From Shouchella miscanthi (GTDB lineage: Bacteria > Bacillota > Bacilli > Bacillales > Bacillaceae_D): a stretch of 64,000 nucleotides of DNA. The translations under genes were made by a program, and so were the position numbers. The notes beneath the pieces were generated by a model. The model made no database searches, was not told the DNA's origin, and saw only the letters and a list, made by a program, of their open reading frames with translations. The stretch covers positions 3,596,001 through 3,660,000 of the forward strand of contig NZ_CP042163.1 in NCBI RefSeq assembly GCF_007725405.1. Direction: 5' to 3'. This document shows positions 8,624 to 16,298 of this stretch, one piece after another; positions within the stretch are counted from its first letter, which is position 1; every line of letters begins with the position of its first letter.

Positions 8624-8629
8624 AATCGA

Positions 8630-9520
8630 TTACTCCTCTGCTTGGTTTTTGTAGTATTGCTTTTCTTTCTTTGCACTACTAAACGTCTTTTGCGTTGGAT
8701 AATGCGCTTTTGAAAACGAACCACCACTAACATCTTTAACCGTATGAACGACGGTAAAGGCGTTCTCGTCTACATCTCGGATCAGTTTTTTCAAATAAAA
8801 AAGCTGTTGTTTAGGCACGGAAACATAGATTAAATGCTCATCCATTCCGTTTTCATCATTCTTCCCCTGCAAAATAGTCGTATGAGCTCCTAAATTGGTA
8901 CGAACGCTTTTGGCCACTGCTTCATATGAACTAGAGAAGATATGCACGACTTTCTTAGACTCAAAGCCTTCTAATACATAGTCCGTTACCTTCTTACCAA
9001 TAAACAAAGCCACTACCGTGTACAACGTTTGAACTGGGCCGATAACAAAAATACCCCCTACCACAATCGCTGCATCTAGTACAAAATTAGTCCCCGTTAA
9101 TTCCCAACCAAATTTATGGTTTACCATTCGAGCAATCGTAGAAGAACCACCTGTGGTGCTACCTGAGCGAAAAACAAAGCCAAATCCGACTCCGGTAAAT
9201 ACGCCAGTGTAAAGTGCAGCAAGAAGAGGATCATGAACGGGTCCACTTCTATCTTCAAGAAGAAACAAAAACAATGAAAAAAGTGGGATCGTCAAAATGG
9301 ATTTTACAATCATTGTTCGTGGTAAATACCGGTAGCCGATAAGTAAAATTAAGCCATTTGCAAGCAGTGTGACAAGTGAAGGAGACCATCCCATACCGTA
9401 ATAAAGTAAAAGCGCGAGTCCTGGAATACCACCTTCTGCTAATCCATTTGGCATCGCAAAAATAGCGACTGAAAAAGCAAAGAAAAATGTTCCGAGAATC
9501 ATAAATCCATATTCTTTCAT
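8630..9520 (-). CDS. YitT-family membrane protein (DUF161 + DUF2179)
   Basis: The 296-residue protein starts at ATG 9520, supported by GAGAGGAAG seven bases upstream; a GTG 45 bases further is not supported. The N-terminal part has about five to six membrane segments, including the conserved glycine-rich FRSGSTTGGSSTIARMV stretch. The C-terminal cytosolic domain (from about residue 205) is a DUF2179 ferredoxin-like fold. Transport activity and substrate are unknown for this widespread Firmicutes family. It is followed directly by the 36-residue ORF. Confidence 0.88.
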   Translation of the reverse strand: MKEYGFMILGTFFFAFSVAIFAMPNGLAEGGIPGLALLLYYGMGWSPSLVTLLANGLILLIGYRYLPRTMIVKSILTIPLFSLFLFLLEDRSGPVHDPLLAALYTGVFTGVGFGFVFRSGSTTGGSSTIARMVNHKFGWELTGTNFVLDAAIVVGGIFVIGPVQTLYTVVALFIGKKVTDYVLEGFESKKVVHIFSSSYEAVAKSVRTNLGAHTTILQGKNDENGMDEHLIYVSVPKQQLFYLKKLIRDVDENAFTVVHTVKDVSGGSFSKAHYPTQKTFSSAKKEKQYYKNQAEE

Positions 9521-9640
9521 ACGCCACTTCCTCTCTCTATCTAGTGAGTGTGCGCTGTGAAACACATACTATATTGCTCCATCTATCTCGTTATAGCTCC
9601 ATTACCCGTTTCAACAAAAAATAGTCCCTTTATTGACAAC

Positions 9641-9672
9641 AAAAAAGAGATGCGCTATCGCACATCTCTTTA
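9641..9672 (-). terminator. Terminator of the DUF1904 gene
   Basis: On the minus strand AAAGAGATG pairs with CATCTCTTT across a short loop and is followed by a T6 run (A-run on the plus strand at 9641-9646). Confidence 0.75.
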
Positions 9673-9684
9673 TTTCTGAAACCA

Positions 9685-10026
9685 TCAATGCTGGCTTTCT
9701 GTTGTTGATTTTATCGGAACACCATCTTTATAATACAATTCTGGTGAAAGGATTAGAAAATAAATATGAACCGTTTCAAACCCTTCCTCACGTAAAAGCG
9801 CAGATAAGTTGTTGGCTATCTGATCATGAACCGATTGAGCTCTGGAAAACATTCGAATTTCTATTGTAAGAGGAACATTTAAAATGGGTTCTAACGTGCT
9901 CCTCTCAATTTTCACTTTTTCTTTTGAAATATGGACAATTTCCGAGAATACATCAATAACCGTCGGTGCAAGCGTTTGTAGTCGCTCGGATGAAAAACCT
10001 GTAAAGCGTAAATATGGCAACCCCAT
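9685..10026 (-). CDS. DUF1904 family protein
   Basis: The 113-residue protein starts at ATG 10026 (MGLPYLRF). The upstream in-frame extension to 10200 has no family resemblance. The pattern PYLRFTGF ... VHDQIANNL ... VHIYFLILSPELYYKDG matches DUF1904, a small tautomerase-like fold found in Bacilli with no established activity. The RBS is weak (AGAAGAAAAG). It is a single-gene unit with its own terminator. Confidence 0.7.
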   Translation of the reverse strand: MGLPYLRFTGFSSERLQTLAPTVIDVFSEIVHISKEKVKIERSTLEPILNVPLTIEIRMFSRAQSVHDQIANNLSALLREEGFETVHIYFLILSPELYYKDGVPIKSTTESQH

Positions 10027-10151
10027 CACGTCTTTTCTTCTAGTTTCTACTAGATAAGTGTACTTGTCTCGTTTTGAAAATGCAACGAAAGTCCGTAGAA
10101 AAAGACGTCCAGTCATACGCACGTCTGAAAAAGCTACAAAACACAACGAGC

Positions 10152-10180
10152 GAACCGCACTCAAGGGGGAAGTGCGGTTC
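10152..10180. other. Perfect 10-bp hairpin in a 460-bp gene-poor gap
   Basis: GAACCGCACT and AGTGCGGTTC form a perfect stem with a 9-base loop, without a T-tract on either side. The gap 10027-10487 otherwise holds a second inverted repeat (GAGACAATTGTCTC at 10357-10370, followed by T7) that may be a terminator. I see no supported gene; in-frame translations here show no family resemblance or RBS. Confidence 0.5.
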
Positions 10181-10487
10181 AGTGTGTATATATTCATCAA
10201 GGAAGGGGGAGAAACAAATCTTAGGCATGCCTATGATTCGTTGTCCTTTTTATAGCCGCTTTCCCTACTTGTTAAACCTGCTTTTTATAAAAAAGCGCCC
10301 CCTTTTTTATGTAAAAATGTGTAAAGTGAGTCAATACGAAAGTGTCTACTAGCGCTGAGACAATTGTCTCTCCTTTTTTTACAGCGCATACTGACAACAA
10401 CATGAAAGTCATTTAGAGAAGTGATAACAGCTTGTCTGCTTGAAGGAAACTTGATATGTTAAGAGAAAAATAGATTGGATTTGTAGA

Positions 10488-11567
10488 ATGACGATAAATG
10501 AGTGGATTATGATAATCCTTGCCTTTTTCATTGCACTCGGAGCAATTGATTGGTGTTTAGGTAATCGGTTTGGATTAGGTACTGAATTTCAACATGGCAT
10601 TATGAGCATGGGTCAGGTTGCACTAGCCATGATTGGTATTATTACTATCGCACCAATTGCTGCACAGTGGCTAACGCCTCTTATCACACCATTGTATCTA
10701 GCAGTCGGTGCAGATCCCGCATCATTTGCGAATACCATTCTTGCACTCGATATGGGTGGTTATGCACTCGCACAGGAAATGGGTATTAATGCGGATGCGG
10801 CGCGTTTTTCATGGGTCTTTTTAGGAACGATGCTCGGTCCAACAATCGTGTTTACGATTCCAATTGCATTGCGAATGGTCGAATCAAACGATCAACCTGC
10901 ACTTGCAAAAGGCATGCTAATTGGATTAAGCACTGTTCCTCTCGGTTGTTTTATCGGAGGGTTGTCTGCAGGGATGGCCCCTTGGATGATGCTGCAAAAT
11001 CTGCTTATTCCTACGGTTTTTGCGTGCATTGTCATGTTTGCATTACGCTTTTATCCAGAGACCTCTATTACACTGTTTCTATTATTTGGAAAAGGAATTC
11101 AAATCGTAGGTGTGCTCGGATTAGCCATTGCCGCCATCTCTCACCTTACTGGATACGAATTTCATTCCAAGCTTGCTCCGTTCGAAGAAGGTCTCTTTAT
11201 TGTCGGAACAATTGCCGTTGTTCTTGCAGGGGCATTTCCTCTTGTCGCTTTTTTAAAACAGGTGTGTCAGCCTCTATTTGCCCGTGTGGGAAAACAATTT
11301 GCAATTGAAGGGGCTGCCATTACGGCAATTATCACTTCATTAGCACACGCTATACCTGCTTTTAGCTTATTAAAAGACATGTCTGTAAGAAGTAAAGTTG
11401 TTGCAACATCTTTTATGGTATCCGGCGCGTTTGTTTTAGGGGGACATCTCGGCTTTACCGCCAGTGTTGATCAAAGCATGGTTGTCCCGATGATGATTGG
11501 AAAACTAATTGGTGGAGGGAGTGCCGTCTTCATTGCACTTATGGTTGAACGCAATGACACACTCTAA
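10488..11567 (+). CDS. eutH: EutH: ethanolamine transporter
   Basis: The 359-residue membrane protein has about ten to eleven hydrophobic segments. The sequence ALDMGGYALAQEMG (about residue 87) and the run LGTMLGPTIVFTIPIALRMVE are typical of EutH. EutH imports ethanolamine, usually beside eutABC and microcompartment genes. None of those genes is here, so it may feed another catabolic route or be a stand-alone uptake system. The RBS before ATG 10488 is weak (GGA). A strong terminator follows. Confidence 0.88.
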   Translation: MTINEWIMIILAFFIALGAIDWCLGNRFGLGTEFQHGIMSMGQVALAMIGIITIAPIAAQWLTPLITPLYLAVGADPASFANTILALDMGGYALAQEMGINADAARFSWVFLGTMLGPTIVFTIPIALRMVESNDQPALAKGMLIGLSTVPLGCFIGGLSAGMAPWMMLQNLLIPTVFACIVMFALRFYPETSITLFLLFGKGIQIVGVLGLAIAAISHLTGYEFHSKLAPFEEGLFIVGTIAVVLAGAFPLVAFLKQVCQPLFARVGKQFAIEGAAITAIITSLAHAIPAFSLLKDMSVRSKVVATSFMVSGAFVLGGHLGFTASVDQSMVVPMMIGKLIGGGSAVFIALMVERNDTL

Positions 11568-11677
11568 AACCGAAACCATAGGAAGCCTTCTTTCGTTTCA
11601 ATGTCTAGTATGATCACACTGAATACATGCAATCTGTTCATCGAATTACACTGACGTCTATATGGAAAAGCATCAAT

Positions 11678-11711
11678 AGCGGTCGATTTTGAATGAATCG
11701 ACCGCTTTTCT
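11678..11711 (+). terminator. Terminator after eutH
   Basis: AGCGGTCGATT and AATCGACCGCT form an 11-bp stem with a 7-base loop, followed by TTTTC. Confidence 0.85.
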
Positions 11712-11744
11712 TGTGGCGTTTATGTTAGACTTCCTTTCTCCTCT

Positions 11745-11772
11745 TTGACATTTTAGTAGAATCGGTTATAGT
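11745..11772 (+). promoter_or_regulatory. SigA-type promoter of the LacI-family gene
   Basis: TTGACA (11745-11750) and TATAGT (11767-11772) are separated by 16 bp. Just downstream, CGCAAACGATTAG at about 11779-11791 resembles half of a LacI-family operator, suggesting autoregulation. Confidence 0.65.
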
Positions 11773-11820
11773 AATACACGCAAACGATTAGGTGATCGCA
11801 TAGAAAAGGACTTGATCTGA

Positions 11821-12813
11821 ATGAAACGTGTAAGTATTAAAGATGTAGCCAAAGAGGCATCTGTTTCCACTGCAACTGTTTCCCATGTATTAAACGGTAC
11901 TCGTTTCGTTGCTGAATCTACGACCATTCGTGTTAAACAAGCAATGAAAAAGCTTGGCTATACACCAAATTTCGCAGCAAAAACATTACGAAGTCAAAAA
12001 ACGTCTACCATCGGCATCGTCCTCCCAGATATAGGAAATCACTTTTTCACTTCCATTGTTAAAGAAATAGAATTAGTTCTAGGTGAACAACAGTATCAAT
12101 TATTGGTCGGCAATACAAATGAACAGGTCGAAACAGAACGCAAGAAAATTCAAGCGTTTATTTCCCAGCAAGTTTCAGGACTCATTATTGCATCAAGCGC
12201 AAAGGATTATAGCGAGATTGCCTGCGATATTCCAGATGATTTACCTAGTGTTTTTATTGACCGTCTGCCAGAGGAAACCAATCGAAGTTCCATCGTTGTC
12301 GACAACGAAAAAGGAGTTCAAATGGCGATTGAACAATTCATTGAAAGTGGTCACCAGAACATAGGACTTATTACAGGTATTCATTCTTTAAGCACAACAA
12401 AAGACCGTATAAAAGGCTACAAATCGGCATTAGCCAAGCATGGCCTTCCGTTTTCAACGAACCTAATTTACAATGGAAACTCTAAATTTGAAAGTGGTTA
12501 CAAAGGCTGTGAACATTTACTAGGCACAACCAAGTTATCAGCACTTTTTGTCGCAAATAATTTAATGAGTGTTGGCGCGATGACCTATTTAACGGAGCAT
12601 GGCATAGCCGTTCCAGACGACATCGCTATTATTGGTTTCGACGATTATCGGTGGGCTGACATCACCTCACCACCGTTAACAGTTATTAAACAACCAGTCG
12701 AACAAATTGGAGCGGCAGCGGCAACAGAACTATTAGAACAAATTGAATTGGGACAGTCTAGACAAAAACAGTATCGATTTGAAACAGAGTTAATCCGACG
12801 ATCCTCTCATTAA
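11821..12813 (+). CDS. LacI-family transcriptional regulator
   Basis: The 330-residue protein has an N-terminal LacI helix-turn-helix (residues 3-24, IKDVAKEASVSTATVSHVLN) and hinge helix (to about 60). A type I periplasmic-binding-like sensor domain follows (IGIVLPDIGNHFFTSIV onward). Such regulators bind a sugar or nucleoside-like effector. The signal and targets are unknown because no sugar operon is adjacent. AAAGGA lies 10 bases before ATG 11821. Confidence 0.92.
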   Translation: MKRVSIKDVAKEASVSTATVSHVLNGTRFVAESTTIRVKQAMKKLGYTPNFAAKTLRSQKTSTIGIVLPDIGNHFFTSIVKEIELVLGEQQYQLLVGNTNEQVETERKKIQAFISQQVSGLIIASSAKDYSEIACDIPDDLPSVFIDRLPEETNRSSIVVDNEKGVQMAIEQFIESGHQNIGLITGIHSLSTTKDRIKGYKSALAKHGLPFSTNLIYNGNSKFESGYKGCEHLLGTTKLSALFVANNLMSVGAMTYLTEHGIAVPDDIAIIGFDDYRWADITSPPLTVIKQPVEQIGAAAATELLEQIELGQSRQKQYRFETELIRRSSH

Positions 12814-12910
12814 TTCTTTCTTATTGTGCCTCACCAAGAAGATGGTCCTTAAGATACCCTTCCATTACTCTATCAATCATTGAGTTAATGAACAGATAAT
12901 CAAACATAAG

Positions 12911-12957
12911 CAAAAACCCTTCCTTAGCTAGGCTTTAACCAAGTAAGGAGGGGTTCT
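12911..12957 (-). terminator. Terminator of the YtkA-like gene
   Basis: On the minus strand an A-rich AACCCCTCCTTA arm pairs with a TAAGGAAGGGTTTTT arm across a 17-base loop, ending in a T-run. It lies directly after the stop codon at 12958. Confidence 0.75.
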
Positions 12958-13440
12958 TTATTCTTCTTCCGAATCATGAAACTGACTTTGCTCTTCATTT
13001 GTTTGTGTGTTGCCTGCATTGTGAAAGGCTTCAATTTCACCTTCAGAAACATCACCAACAATCATCATCTGAGTAGGCATCACATGCAGATCCCTTGCAG
13101 TAACATGGGTTTGTACTATGTAAATCCCATCTTCACCGAATGCATACGGAGTGGCATAGACACCGTCAGCCTCTAGTTCCCCTTCTATAAGCTGTCCAGC
13201 ATCTCGCTCTTGGTCTCTCCATACTTCGAAAACCACTTCCTCTGCATCGTTCACATCTTCTTCACCTTGGGTAACGTGTGCACGTAACACTGTTTCAGAG
13301 TCAGCAGGAATATGCTCCTCCACTTGGATATCTACATCTACAAGATCTGGTACATCCCACTCTTCCTGTTCACCTTGCATACAGCCACTAAGTGCTATTA
13401 AAACAAGTATTCCCCCTACTAATAGCGGTTTCACCTTCAC
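12958..13440 (-). CDS. YtkA/FixH-like acidic lipoprotein
   Basis: The 160-residue protein starts at GTG 13440 after AAAGGAAG. A lipoprotein signal peptide ends in ALSGC (Cys20). The mature part is very acidic and has a YtkA-like immunoglobulin-type fold (VFEVWRDQER... YATPYAFGEDGIYIVQTHVTARDLHVMP). Related YtkA domains occur with copper or redox proteins, and the conserved HVTA..LHVMP segment could bind metal; this is inferred. The acidic tail is poorly conserved. The gap 13441-13858 shows no further gene. Confidence 0.7.
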   Translation of the reverse strand: MKVKPLLVGGILVLIALSGCMQGEQEEWDVPDLVDVDIQVEEHIPADSETVLRAHVTQGEEDVNDAEEVVFEVWRDQERDAGQLIEGELEADGVYATPYAFGEDGIYIVQTHVTARDLHVMPTQMMIVGDVSEGEIEAFHNAGNTQTNEEQSQFHDSEEE

Positions 13441-13858
13441 TCTGATCTTCCTTTCTAATCAGACCTCTTACATTTAGTTTACAAGAAAAGTGTGTGCTCT
13501 GCATGAAGTTTCCCCATATTCTTTCCTCAAGATTACATTGTCGCACCACCCGATCTCTAACCAAAGCTATTAAGCACCTGCAACCTCCCTCAACACCCGT
13601 CAAACTAGGCCCTTTTTTCGTAATGAATGAGAGTTGTCTTTTTTAGAAAGAAAAATTATTTTTTCCTACAAAAAAGTTTTGTTCACTAAGGGCTGATCAC
13701 CTCTATGATCGTTTAGAACCTTTGATACAAAGGCGTTTTCCCATGTGCAACTTTATTCCGATAAGGCAAGAACTTTAGTATAGCCAAAAAAGATTTCTGT
13801 AGACCCACATGGAACCTGCTTGCTATAGTCATACTATTGCTTTATAGGAGGGCACGTA

Positions 13859-14743
13859 ATGGAGGAAAGATACAAGGAATTAAAGCAGGGAGAACGAGGT
13901 GCTCAAGTCAGCTTAGTGGCTTATATCATTCTCGCTATTTTAAAATTAACGGTTGGGATTTACGCTGGTTCGGTTGCTTTACGTGCAGATGGTCTAAATA
14001 ACGTGACCGATGTCGTTGTTGCCATTGCCGTCTTAATAGGACTTAGAGTTTCGCAAAAGCCGCCAGATAAGGATCATCCCTATGGCCACTGGAAAGCAGA
14101 AACAGTTGCTTCTCTCGTCGCATCCTTCATCATTATGGTCGTTGGGATTCAAGTAATCATTGACGCCATTACATCTGTTTTCACAGGTACATCTGAACCT
14201 CCAAACATCATTGCGGCTTGGGTTGGCGCCTTTGGATTTGTTGTTATGTTTGCCGTCTATCTCTATACAAAAAAATTGGCAAAACGCATTAATAGTCACG
14301 CCGTCGAATCTGTTTCTAAAGATAATTTATCAGATGCCCTCGTTAGCGCAGGCGCAACACTAGGCATCATCGGCTCCCAATTTGGTTTACCATGGCTCGA
14401 TCCGTTACTTGCTTTCGTTGTCGGTGTTATCATCTGTCACACCGCCTGGGGTATCTTCTCAAAATCTTCTCTATCCCTTACCGATGGCGTTGACGATAAA
14501 ACGTTAGATGATATAAAAGAGACAGCTCTTGCTGTTGCAAAAGTAAATTACGTGACCGATGTAAAAGCACGCTACTATGGAAGTAATTTAATTGTCGATT
14601 TAGTTATTCAGCTTGATCACTCGCTTTCCTTCACGGAGGCCCACGATGTATCGACCATTGTAGAAGATCAAATTACAGAAAAACATCGCACGATTGATGT
14701 TCATGTACACGTTGAACCTGAAGGAAAAACCAATCACGAATAA
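13859..14743 (+). CDS. CDF-family divalent cation efflux transporter
   Basis: The 294-residue protein has six membrane segments and a C-terminal cytosolic domain. ADGLNNVTD (about 43-51) and HPYGHWKAE (about 73-81) are the signature metal-site regions of cation diffusion facilitators. These are proton antiporters for Zn, Mn, Fe or Co. The D..N..D pattern of the first site is closer to Mn/Fe-type CDFs than to the HxxxD of Zn-type proteins; substrate is inferred. ATAGGAGGG precedes ATG 13859. The 418-bp upstream gap holds no recognised riboswitch. Confidence 0.9.
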   Translation: MEERYKELKQGERGAQVSLVAYIILAILKLTVGIYAGSVALRADGLNNVTDVVVAIAVLIGLRVSQKPPDKDHPYGHWKAETVASLVASFIIMVVGIQVIIDAITSVFTGTSEPPNIIAAWVGAFGFVVMFAVYLYTKKLAKRINSHAVESVSKDNLSDALVSAGATLGIIGSQFGLPWLDPLLAFVVGVIICHTAWGIFSKSSLSLTDGVDDKTLDDIKETALAVAKVNYVTDVKARYYGSNLIVDLVIQLDHSLSFTEAHDVSTIVEDQITEKHRTIDVHVHVEPEGKTNHE

Positions 14744-14748
14744 ATAGG

Positions 14749-14782
14749 AAAAGCGGATGACAGCTTGTCACCCGCTTTTTTC
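14749..14782 (+). terminator. Terminator between CDF and COG0523 genes
   Basis: AAAAGCGGATGAC pairs with GTCACCCGCTTTT (one G-T) around a 5-base loop, with a T-run after it. The A-run before it may let it serve the opposing gene too. Confidence 0.85.
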
Positions 14783-14825
14783 CTCTAGATTCAATCTCCC
14801 GACACCCTTCTTCAGTAGAGTTTAC

Positions 14826-16022
14826 CTACTGTTGCACAACCCAATTAAATGGATCGGGGAGTTTGGTCCAATCTTGTTGATACTCTTCTTCTGTTAAAAG
14901 ACACGCCTCTAACTCGTTTATAATGTCTTCTTTATTCATTCCCATTCCAATAAGGACCATTTTTGTATGGCGATCGCCGAATGTTGCATCCCAGTCTTTT
15001 GCCACTTCTCGATTCACTGCTAAAATTTGTTGTTGCTGCTCTTTAGGTAAAGCAGCTACCCAATACGTTACAGGTTCAATTGATACAGACGAACCAGCTT
15101 GTGAAAATAATAAGGCATAGTCATTTCTTGTTGCACACCAGACAATGCCTTTTGCACGAACAACTGATTGTGGCATAGACTCGCACCACTTATCCAATCG
15201 CTCTGCGTGAAACGGTCGTTTGCTTTCAAACACAAAGGAAGAAATTCCATACTCCTCCGTCTCAGGGGTATGATTTTCTGGGCCAAGCTCTAATTCTTTT
15301 AACCAACCAGCCGACTCACTCGCTTTGTCAAAGTCGAATAAACCTGTATTCAAAATCTCATTAATCGGAACCTCAGCTCGAGTCGAACGTAAAAGCTTTG
15401 CATCCGGTTGTAGCTTTTTAAGAACCTGTTCTAGTTGCAAGAGCTGCTCTTCTGAAACAAGGTCACATTTGTTAAGAACGAGCACATCACAGAATTCAAT
15501 CTGATCAATAAGTAAGTCGGCAACTTCCCGGTAATCCTCTTCGCCTACTTCTTGTTTCCGTTCGATCAACGACTCACCTGATTCAAAGTCATGCCAGAAG
15601 CGATTTGCATCGACAACGGTAACCATGGTATCTAACGTACAAAAACGACTAAGGTCTATTCCTAACTCTTCGTCAACGTAACTAAATGTATGTGCAACTG
15701 GTATCGGTTCACTAATTCCTGAGGATTCAATTACGATATAGTCAATGTCTCCTTGCTTAGAAAGACGCTCAACTTCTACTAATAGATCCTCACGTAATGT
15801 ACAACAGATGCATCCATTAGATAATTCTACGAGCTTCTCGTCTGTTCTTGAGAATCCCCCTTGCTTTTCCACGAGTTCAGAATCAATATTTACTTCACTC
15901 ATATCGTTCACGATAACAGCTACCTTTAAGCCATCTCGATTATGTAGGACATGATTTAATAAAGTGGTTTTACCTGAACCAAGGTAACCACTTAACACTG
16001 TCACTGGTATTTTTTTCATCAT
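14826..16022 (-). CDS. COG0523 G3E GTPase, zinc-responsive metallochaperone
   Basis: The 398-residue protein has Walker A GYLGSGKTTLLNH near the N-terminus, the metal-binding CxCC motif in NGCICCTLRED and the G-protein motif LNKCD. A C-terminal CobW domain follows. COG0523 proteins use GTP to insert metals into client enzymes, and Zur-controlled members (ZagA/YciC type) act in zinc starvation. A near-perfect Zur box lies 18-38 bp upstream, so this is a zinc-starvation gene. GAGGAG sits six bases before ATG 16022; the ATG at 16028 abuts the RBS and is less likely. Confidence 0.9.
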   Translation of the reverse strand: MMKKIPVTVLSGYLGSGKTTLLNHVLHNRDGLKVAVIVNDMSEVNIDSELVEKQGGFSRTDEKLVELSNGCICCTLREDLLVEVERLSKQGDIDYIVIESSGISEPIPVAHTFSYVDEELGIDLSRFCTLDTMVTVVDANRFWHDFESGESLIERKQEVGEEDYREVADLLIDQIEFCDVLVLNKCDLVSEEQLLQLEQVLKKLQPDAKLLRSTRAEVPINEILNTGLFDFDKASESAGWLKELELGPENHTPETEEYGISSFVFESKRPFHAERLDKWCESMPQSVVRAKGIVWCATRNDYALLFSQAGSSVSIEPVTYWVAALPKEQQQQILAVNREVAKDWDATFGDRHTKMVLIGMGMNKEDIINELEACLLTEEEYQQDWTKLPDPFNWVVQQ

Positions 16023-16039
16023 TAGCATCTCCTCATCTC

Positions 16040-16060
16040 AAATCGTAATGATTACGATTT
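16040..16060 (-). promoter_or_regulatory. Zur box
   Basis: The core TCGTAATGATTACGA, extended by AAA/TTT on both sides, is a perfect palindrome around one base. It matches the Bacillus Zur operator. It lies directly upstream of the COG0523 gene. Confidence 0.9.
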
Positions 16061-16111
16061 ATAATACAGTAGTTACCTATCGTTGACAACCCTTTTTTAC
16101 TAAAACAATTC

Positions 16112-16140
16112 TTGTAATTCCTTCATAGCTGTAATAGAAT
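16112..16140 (+). promoter_or_regulatory. Promoter of the trpEG leader
   Basis: TTGTAA (16112-16117) and TAGAAT (16135-16140) are 17 bp apart. Initiation near 16147 would put the 5' stem-loop at the very start of the transcript. Confidence 0.6.
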
Positions 16141-16149
16141 GTGTAACAA

Positions 16150-16215
16150 GCATGAAAGAGTTTCATGCAAGATAAGTCGAGCAGAGTTTAGTGAGTAGAG
16201 CAGAGATGAGTAGAG
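16150..16215 (+). promoter_or_regulatory. TRAP-binding leader: 5' stem-loop plus (G/T)AG repeats
   Basis: GCATGAAA-GAG-TTTCATGC (16150-16168) forms a perfect 8-bp stem-loop. Eight (G/T)AG triplets follow at 16179, 16184, 16189, 16193, 16198, 16203, 16208 and 16213. Spacing is five bases except one four-base step. This is the architecture of the B. subtilis trp leader, where tryptophan-bound TRAP wraps the RNA around 11 subunits and a 5' stem-loop assists. A weak hairpin (AGGGC-ATT-GCCCT, 16230-16242) followed by ATTTATTT might be the attenuator. The gene therefore should be repressed by tryptophan. Confidence 0.85.
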
Positions 16216-16264
16216 CAAACGATTATAAAAGGGCATTGCCCTATTTATTTGCTGATGCTTTCTC

Positions 16265-16282
16265 TGTATACAAACGTATACA
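16265..16282 (+). repeat. Inverted repeat next to the trpEG ribosome binding site
   Basis: TGTATAC (16265-16271) and GTATACA (16276-16282) form a perfect 7-bp stem with loop AAAC. The 3' arm touches the AAAGGAGG at 16282-16289. It could modulate translation initiation or be an operator. Confidence 0.6.
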
Positions 16283-16298
16283 AAGGAGGTTTTTTAGT

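Noticed and set aside
16191-16298. Longer N-terminus for the TrpEG protein
   Set aside because: The extension runs through the TRAP triplets and hairpins. GTG 16299 has an excellent RBS and gives the normal family start.
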